Source: Cepaea nemoralis (taxonomy: Eukaryota; Mollusca; Gastropoda; Stylommatophora; Helicidae). From it: a stretch of 64,000 nt of DNA. Location: assembly GCA_014155875.1 (NCBI GenBank), contig JACEFZ010015002.1, forward strand, positions 137,001-201,000, written 5' to 3'. This document shows, one piece after another, positions 55,601 through 64,000 of this stretch (positions are counted from its first letter, which is position 1; every line of letters starts with the position of its first letter). The translations under genes and the position numbers were made by a program. The notes below the pieces were generated by a model. The model saw only the letters and a program-made list of their open reading frames with translations, had not been told where the DNA came from and made no database searches.

Positions 55601-58600
55601 GATACATAAGTAGTAGCAGTAGTAGCAACTAAGAAGAAGATACATAAGTAGTAGCAGTAGTAGCAACTAAGAAGAAGATACATAAGTAGTAGCAGTAGTA
55701 GCAACTAAGAAGAAGATACATAAGTAGTAGCAGTAGTAGCAACTAAGAAGAAGATACATAAGTAGTAGCAACTAAGAAGAAGATACATAAGTAGTAGCAG
55801 TAGTAGCAACTAAGAAGAAGATACATAAGTAGTAGCAGTAGTAGTAACTAAGAAGAAGATACATAAGTAGTAGCAGTAGTAGCAACTAAGAAGAAGATAC
55901 ATAAGTAGTAGCAGTAGTAGTAACTAAGAAGAAGATACATAAGTAGTAACAGTAGTAGCAACTAAGAAGAAGATACATAAGTAGTAGCAACTAAGAAGAA
56001 GATACATAAGTAGTAGCAGTAGTAGCAACTAAGAAGAAGATACATAAGTAGTAGCAGTAGTAGCAACTAAGAAGAAGATACATAAGTAGTAGCAGTAGTA
56101 GTAACTAAGAAGAAGATACATAAGTAGTAGCAGTAGTAGCAACTAAGAAGAAGATACATAAGTAGTAGCAGTAGTAGTAACTAAGAAGAAGATACATAAG
56201 TAGTAGCAGTAGTAGTAACTAAGAAGAAGATACATAAGTAGTAGCAGTAGTAGCAACTAAGAAGAAGATACATAAGTAGTAGCAGTAGTAGTAACTAAGA
56301 AGAAGATACATAAGTAGTAGCAGTAGTAGCAACTAAGAAGAAGATACATAAGTAGTAGCAGTAGTAGTAACTAAGAAGAAGATACATAAGTAGTAGCAGT
56401 AGTAGCAACTAAGAAGAAGATACATAAGTAGTAACAGTAGTAGCAACTAAGAAGAAGATACATAAGTAGTAGCAGTAGTAGCAACTAAGAAGAAGATACA
56501 TAAGTAGTAACAGTAGTAGCAACTAAGAAGAAGATACATAAGTAGTAGCAGTAGTAGTAACTAAGAAGAAGATACATAAGTAGTAGCAGTAGTAGTAACT
56601 AAGAAGAAGATACATAAGTAGTAACAGTAGTAGCAACTAAGAAGAAGATACATAAGTAGTAGCAGTAGTAGCAACTAAGAAGAAGATACATAAGTAGTAG
56701 CAGTAGTAGTAACTAAGAAGAAGATACATAAGTAGTAGCAGTAGTAGCAACTAAGAAGAAGATACATAAGTAGTAGCAGTAGTAGTAACTAAGAAGAAGA
56801 TACATAAGTAGTAGCAGTAGTAGTAACTAAGAAGAAGATACATAAGTAGTAGCAGTAGTAGTAACTAAGAAGAAGATACATAAGTAGTAGCAGTAGTAGC
56901 AACTAAGAAGAAGATACATAAGTAGTAGCAGTAGTAGCAACTAAGAAGAAGATACATAAGTAGTAGCAACTAAGAAGAGGATACATAAGTAGTAGCAACT
57001 AAGAAGAAGATACATAAGTAGTAGCAGTAGTAGTAACTAAGAAGAAGATACATAAGTAGTAGCAGTAGTAGCAACTAAGAAGAAGATACATAAGTAGTAG
57101 CAACTAAGAAGAGGATACATAAGTAGTAGCAACTAAGAAGAAGATACATAAGTAGTAGCAGTAGTAGCAACTAAGAAGAAGATACATAAGTAGTAGCAAC
57201 TAAGAAGAAGATACATAAGTAGTAGCAGTAGTAGCAACTAAGAAGAAGATACATAAGTAGTAGCAGTAGTAGTAACTAAGAAGAAGATACATAAGTAGTA
57301 GCAGTAGTAGCAACTAAGAAGAAGATACATAAGTAGTAGCAGTAGTAGTAACTAAGAAGAAGATACATAAGTAGTAGCAGTAGTAGCAACTAAGAAGAAG
57401 ATACATAAGTAGTAGCAGTAGTAGTAACTAAGAAGAAGATACATAAGTAGTAGCAGTAGTAGTAACTAAGAAGAAGATACATAAGTAGTAGCAGTAGTAG
57501 CAACTAAGAAGTAGATACATAAGTAGTAGCAGTAGTAGCAACTAAGAAGAAGATACATAAGTAGTAGCAGTAGTAGCAACTAAGAAGAAGATACATAAGT
57601 AGTAGCAGTAGTAGCAACTAAGAAGAAGATACATAAGTAGTAGCAGTAGTAGCAACTAAGAAGAAGATACATAAGTAGTAGCAGTAGTAGCAACTAAGAA
57701 GAAGATACATAAGTAGTAGCAGTAGTAGCAACTAAGAAGAAGATACATAAGTAGTAGCAGTAGTAGCAACTAAGAAGAAGATACATAAGTAGTAGCAGTA
57801 GTAGCAACTAAGAAGAAGATACATAAGTAGTAACAGTAGTAGCAACTAAGAAGAAGATACATAAGTAGTAGCAGTAGTAGCAACTAAGAAGAAGATACAT
57901 AAGTAGTAGCAGTAGTAGCAACTAAGAAGAAGATACATAAGTAGTAGCAGTAGTAGCAACTAAGAAGAAGATACATAAGTAGTAGCAGTAGTAGCAACTA
58001 AGAAGAAGATACATAAGTAGTACAGTAGTAGCAACTAAGAAGAAGATACATAAGTAGTAGCAGTAGTAGCAACTAAGAAGAAGATACATAAGTAGTAGCA
58101 GTAGTAGTAACTAAGAAGAAGATACATAAGTAGTAGCAGTAGTAGCAACTAAGAAGAAGATACATAAGTAGTAGCAGTAGTAGCAACTAAGAAGAAGATA
58201 CATAAGTAGTAGCAGTAGTAGCAACTAAGAAGAAGATACATAAGTAGTAGCAGTAGTAGCAACTAAGAAGAAGATACATAAGTAGTAGCAGTAGTAGTAA
58301 CTAAGAAGAAGATACATAAGTAGTAGCAGTAGTAGCAACTAAGAAGAAGATACATAAGTAGTAGCAGTAGTAGCAACTAAGAAGAAGATACATAAGTAGT
58401 AGCAGTAGTAGCAACTAAGAAGAAGATACATAAGTAGTAGCAGTAGTAGTAACTAAGAAGAAGATACATAAGTAGTAGCAGTAGTAGCAACTAAGAAGAA
58501 GATACATAAGTAGTAGCAGTAGTAGCAACTAAGAAGAAGATACATAAGTAGTAGCAGTAGTAGCAACTAAGAAGAAGATACATAAGTAGTAGCAGTAGTA

Positions 58601-61600
58601 GCAACTAAGAAGAAGATACATAAGTAGTAGCAGTAGTAGCAACTAAGAAGAAGATACATAAGTAGTAGCAGTAGTAGTAACTAAGAAGAAGATACATAAG
58701 TAGTAGCAGTAGTAGTAACTAAGAAGAAGATACATAAGTAGTAGCAGTAGTAGTAACTAAGAAGAAGATACATAAGTAGTAGCAACTAAGAAGAAGATAC
58801 ATAAGTAGTAACAGTAGTAGCAACTAAGAAGAAGATACATAAGTAGTAGCAGTAGTAGTAACTAAGAAGAAGATACATAAGTAGTAGCAGTAGTAGTAAC
58901 TAAGAAGAAGATACATAAGTAGTAGCAGTAGTAGCAACTAAGAAGAAGATACATAAGTAGTAGCAGTAGTAGCAACTAAGAAGAAGATACATAAGTAGTA
59001 GCAACTAAGAAGAAGATACATAAGTAGTAGCAGTAGTAGTAACTAAGAAGAAGATACATAAGTAGTAGCAACTAAGAAGAAGATACATAAGTAGTAGCAG
59101 TAGTAGTAACTAAGAAGAAGATACATAAGTAGTAGCAACTAAGAAGAAGATACATAAGTAGTAGCAGTAGTAGTAACTAAGAAGAAGATACATAAGTAGT
59201 AGCAGTAGTAGCAACTAAGAAGAAGATACATAAGTAGTAGCAGTAGTAGCAACTAAGAAGAAGATACATAAGTAGTAGCAGTAGTAGTAACTAAGAAGAA
59301 GATACATAAGTAGTAGCAGTAGTAGTAACTAAGAAGAGGATACATAAGTAGTAGCAGTAGTAGCAACTAAGAAGAAGATACATAAGTAGTAGCAGTAGTA
59401 GCAACTAAGAAGAAGATACATAAGTAGTAGCAGTAGTAGCAACTAAGAAGAAGATACATAAGTAGTAGCAGTAGTAGCAACTAAGAAGAAGATACATAAG
59501 TAGTAGCAGTAGTAGTAACTAAGAAGAAGATACATAAGTAGTAGCAGTAGTAGCAACTAAGAAGAAGATACATAAGTAGTAACAACTAAGAAGAAGATAC
59601 ATAAGTAGTAGCAGTAGTAGTAACTAAGAAGAAGATACATAAGTAGTAGCAACTAAGAAGAAGATACATAAGTAGTAGCAGTAGTAGTAACTAAGAAGAA
59701 GATACATAAGTAGTAGCAGTAGTAGCAACTAAGAAGAAGATACATAAGTAGTAGCAGTAGTAGTAACTAAGAAGAAGATACATAAGTAGTAGCAGTAGTA
59801 GCAACTAAGAAGAAGATACATAAGTAGTAGCAGTAGTAGTAACTAAGAAGAAGATACATAAGTAGTAGCAGTAGTAGCAACTAAGAAGAAGATACATAAG
59901 TAGTAGCAGTAGTAGCAACTAAGAAGAAGATACATAAGTAGTAGCAGTAGTAGCAACTAAGAAGAAGATACATAAGTAGTAGCAGTAGTAGCAACTAAGA
60001 AGAAGATACATAAGTAGTAGCAGTAGTAGCAACTAAGAAGAAGATACATAAGTAGTAGCAACTAAGAAGAAGATACATAAGTAGTAGCAGTAGTAGCAAC
60101 TAAGAAGAAGATACATAAGTAGTAGCAGTAGTAGCAACTAAGAAGAAGATACATAAGTAGTAGCAGTAGTAGCAACTAAGAAGAAGATACATAAGTAGTA
60201 GCAGTAGTAGCAACTAAGAAGAAGATACATAAGTAGTAGCAACTAAGAAGAAGATACATAAGTAGTAGCAGTAGTAGTAACTAAGAAGAAGATACATAAG
60301 TAGTAGCAACTAAGAAGAAGATACATAAGTAGTAGCAGTAGTAGTAACTAAGAAGAAGATACATAAGTAGTAGCAACTAAGAAGAAGATACATAAGTAGT
60401 AGCAGTAGTAGTAACTAAGAAGAAGATACATAAGTAGTAGCAGTAGTAGCAACTAAGAAGAAGATACATAAGTAGTAGCAGTAGTAGCAACTAAGAAGAA
60501 GATACATAAGTAGTAGCAGTAGTAGTAACTAAGAAGAGGATACATAAGTAGTAGCAGTAGTAGTAACTAAGAAGAGGATACATAAGTAGTAGCAGTAGTA
60601 GCAACTAAGAAGAAGATACATAAGTAGTAGCAGTAGTAGCAACTAAGAAGAGGATACATAAGTAGTAGCAGTAGTAGCAACTAAGAAGAAGATACATAAG
60701 TAGTAGCAGTAGTAGCAACTAAGAAGAAGATACATAAGTAGTAGCAGTAGTAGCAACTAAGAAGAAGATACATAAGTAGTAGCAGTAGTAGCAACTAAGA
60801 AGAAGATACATAAGTAGTAGCAGTAGTAGCAACTAAGAAGAGGATACATAAGTAGTAGCAGTAGTAGCAACTAAGAAGAAGATACATAAGTAGTAGCAGT
60901 AGTAGTAACTAAGAAGAAGATACATAAGTAGTAGCAGTAGTAGTAACTAAGAAGAAGATACATAAGTAGTAGCAGTAGTAGCAACTAAGAAGAAGATACA
61001 TAAGTAGTAGCAGTAGTAGCAACTAAGAAGAAGATACATAAGTAGTAGCAGTAGTAGTAACTAAGAAGAAGATACATAAGTAGTAGCAGTAGTAGCAACT
61101 AAGAAGAAGATACATAAGTAGTAGCAGTAGTAGCAACTAAGAAGAAGATACATAAGTAGTAGCAGTAGTAGCAACTAAGAAGAAGATACATAAGTAGTAG
61201 CAGTAGTAGCAACTAAGAAGAAGATACATAAGTAGTAGCAGTAGTAGCAACTAAGAAGAAGATACATAAGTAGTAGCAGTAGTAGCAACTAAGAAGAAGA
61301 TACATAAGTAGTAGCAGTAGTAGCAACTAAGAAGAAGATACATAAGTAGTAGCAGTAGTAGCAACTAAGAAGAGGATACATAAGTAGTAGCAGTAGTAGC
61401 AACTAAGAAGAAGATACATAAGTAGTAGCAGTAGTAGCAACTAAGAAGAGGATACATAAGTAGTAGCAACTAAGAAGAAGATACATAAGTAGTAGCAGTA
61501 GTAGCAACTAAGAAGAAGATACATAAGTAGTAGCAGTAGTAGTAACTAAGAAGAAGATACATAAGTAGTAGCAGTAGTAGCAACTAAGAAGAAGATACAT

Positions 61601-64000
61601 AAGTAGTAGCAGTAGTAGCAACTAAGAAGAAGATACATAAGTAGTAGCAGTAGTAGTAACTAAGAAGAAGATACATAAGTAGTAGCAGTAGTAGTAACTA
61701 AGAAGAAGATACATAAGTAGTAGCAGTAGTAGTAACTAAGAAGAAGATACATAAGTAGTAGCAGTAGTAGCAACTAAGAAGAAGATACATAAGTAGTAGC
61801 AGTAGTAGCAACTAAGAAGAAGATACATAAGTAGTAGCAGTAGTAGCAACTAAGAAGAAGATACATAAGTAGTAGCAGTAGTAGTAACTAAGAAGAAGAT
61901 ACATAAGTAGTAGCAGTAGTAGTAACTAAGAAGAAGATACATAAGTAGTAGCAGTAGTAGCAACTAAGAAGAAGATACATAAGTAGTAGCAGTAGTAGTA
62001 ACTAAGAAGAAGATACATAAGTAGTAGCAGTAGTAGTAACTAAGAAGAAGATACATAAGTAGTAGCAGTAGTAGTAACTAAGAAGAAGATACATAAGTAG
62101 TAGCAGTAGTAGCAACTAAGAAGAAGATACATAAGTAGTAGCAGTAGTAGCAACTAAGAAGAAGATACATAAGTAGTAGCAGTAGTAGCAACTAAGAAGA
62201 AGATACATAAGTAGTAGCAGTAGTAGCAACTAAGAAGAAGATACATAAGTAGTAGCAGTAGTAGCAACTAAGAAGAAGATACATAAGTAGTAGCAGTAGT
62301 AGTAACTAAGAAGAAGATACATAAGTAGTAGCAGTAGTAGTAACTAAGAAGAAGATACATAAGTAGTAGCAGTAGTAGCAACTAAGAAGAAGATACATAA
62401 GTAGTAGCAGTAGTAGCAACTAAGAAGAAGATACATAAGTAGTAGCAGTAGTAGTAACTAAGAAGAAGATACATAAGTAGTAGCAGTAGTAGTAACTAAG
62501 AAGAAGATACATAAGTAGTAGCAGTAGTAGCAACTAAGAAGAAGATACATAAGTAGTAGCAACTAAGAAGAAGATACATAAGTAGTAGCAGTAGTAGTAA
62601 CTAAGAAGAAGATACATAAGTAGTAGCAGTAGTAGCAACTAAGAAGAAGATACATAAGTAGTAGCAGTAGTAGTAACTAAGAAGAAGATACATAAGTAGT
62701 AGCAGTAGTAGTAACTAAGAAGAAGATACATAAGTAGTAGCAGTAGTAGCAACTAAGAAGAAGATACATAAGTAGTAACAGTAGTAGCAACTAAGAAGAA
62801 GATACATAAGTAGTAGCAGTAGTAGTAACTAAGAAGAAGATACATAAGTAGTAGCAGTAGTAGTAACTAAGAAGAAGATACATAAGTAGTAGCAGTAGTA
62901 GTAACTAAGAAGAAGATACATAAGTAGTAGCAGTAGTAGCAACTAAGAAGAAGATACATAAGTAGTAGCAGTAGTAGCAACTAAGAAGAAGATACATAAG
63001 TAGTAGCAGTAGTAGCAACTAAGAAGAGGATACATAAGTAGTAGCAGTAGTAGCAACTAAGAAGAAGATACATAAGTAGTAGCAGTAGTAGCAACTAAGA
63101 AGAAGATACATAAGTAGTAGCAGTAGTAGTAACTAAGAAGAAGATACATAAGTAGTAGCAGTAGTAGTAACTAAGAAGAAGATACATAAGTAGTAGCAAC
63201 TAAGAAGAAGATACATAAGTAGTAACAGTAGTAGCAACTAAGAAGAAGATACATAAGTAGTAGCAGTAGTAGTAACTAAGAAGAAGATACATAAGTAGTA
63301 GCAGTAGTAGCAACTAAGAAGAAGATACATAAGTAGTAGCAGTAGTAGTAACTAAGAAGAAGATACATAAGTAGTAGCAGTAGTAGTAACTAAGAAGAAG
63401 ATACATAAGTAGTAGCAGTAGTAGTAACTAAGAAGAAGATACATAAGTAGTAGCAGTAGTAGCAACTAAGAAGAAGATACATAAGTAGTAGCAGTAGTAG
63501 CAACTAAGAAGAGGATACATAAGTAGTAGCAGTAGTAGCAACTAAGAAGAGGATACATAAGTAGTAGCAGTAGTAGCAACTAAGAAGAGGATACATAAGT
63601 AGTAGCAGTAGTAGCAACTAAGAAGAGGATACATAAGTAGTAGCAGTAGTAGCAACTAAGAAGAAGATACATAAGTAGTAGCAGTAGTAGCAACTAAGAA
63701 GAGGATACATAAGTAGTAGCAACTAAGAAGAAGATACATAAGTAGTAGCAGTAGTAGTAACTAAGAAGAAGATACATAAGTAGTAGCAGTAGTAGCAACT
63801 AAGAAGAGGATACATAAGTAGTAGCAACTAAGAAGAAGATACATAAGTAGTAGCAGTAGTAGCAACTAAGAAGAGGATACATAAGTAGTAGCAACTAAGA
63901 AGAAGATACATAAGTAGTAGCAGTAGTAGTAACTAAGAAGAAGATACATAAGTAGTAGCAGTAGTAGCAACTAAGAAGAGGATACATAAGTAGTAGCAAC

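Larger units (their letters stand above)
43246..64000. repeat. 38/29-bp satellite array, at least 20.7 kb, open at the right end
   Basis: The main unit is gcaactaagaagaagataca, then taagtagtagcagtagta (38 bp). A 29-bp variant lacks the 9-bp gcagtagta. Frequent base variants are gtaact for gcaact, agtaac for agtagc, and gaggat for gaagat. Variants are common at 43.3-44.8 and 55.5-64 kb and nearly absent at about 48.8-55.5 kb. Minus-strand frames are Leu/Tyr/Ser repeats and artefacts. The array is still running at base 64000. Confidence 0.98.

Noticed and set aside
43246..64000. CRISPR-like regular array
   Set aside because: Units are directly adjacent with no unique spacers, and the context is eukaryotic.

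Overview
This window is eukaryotic nuclear DNA, most likely from an invertebrate animal and plausibly a mollusc. Coding sequence is split into small exons with GT-AG introns. The rest is LINE, Penelope-like, SINE-like and LTR retrotransposon sequence plus very large tandem arrays. There is no operon structure and no recognisable rRNA, tRNA or CRISPR locus.

The only host gene I can support is a + strand TXNDC16-like (ERp90-like) thioredoxin-domain gene. Seven exons between 1812 and about 41011 join with matching codon phase at every junction. They cover only part of the N-terminal half of the protein, so upstream exons lie before base 1 and downstream exons should lie beyond base 64000. Almost everything else sits inside introns of this gene.

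Layout: 1-295, 48-bp minisatellite. 417-1515, diverged inverted-repeat element. 2014-4416, LINE with an uninterrupted reading frame and a near-perfect 13-bp target duplication, inserted in Penelope-like sequence whose broken GIY-YIG domain continues to about 4795. 5577-8010, 38-bp minisatellite. 9056-9385, 64-bp repeat leading into an exon. 9640-11312, GA-rich and CTGT-rich simple sequence. 11328-12460 and 29039-31450, one 46-bp minisatellite split by a giant palindromic foldback element (12461-29038, 6-bp target duplication). The right arm of that element is split by a complete LTR retrotransposon (19052-26956, identical-looking 446-bp LTRs, 5-bp target duplication) that carries integrase upstream of reverse transcriptase, the Gmr1-type Gypsy order. 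31456-43245, a mosaic of LINE 3' ends, SINE-like repeats, small tandem arrays and exons. 43246-64000, a 38/29-bp satellite that runs off the window and appears to start in the 3' tail of a SINE-like copy.

The best candidates for something undescribed are the foldback element (about 8.7 kb without the LTR insert, almost all inverted repeat, AG/CT ends, no coding sequence) and the satellite seeded by a SINE tail. A 19-bp exact match to the Tn5 mosaic end at 49634-49652 and an indel-rich patch near 45.1-45.8 kb show that the assembled satellite should not be trusted base by base.
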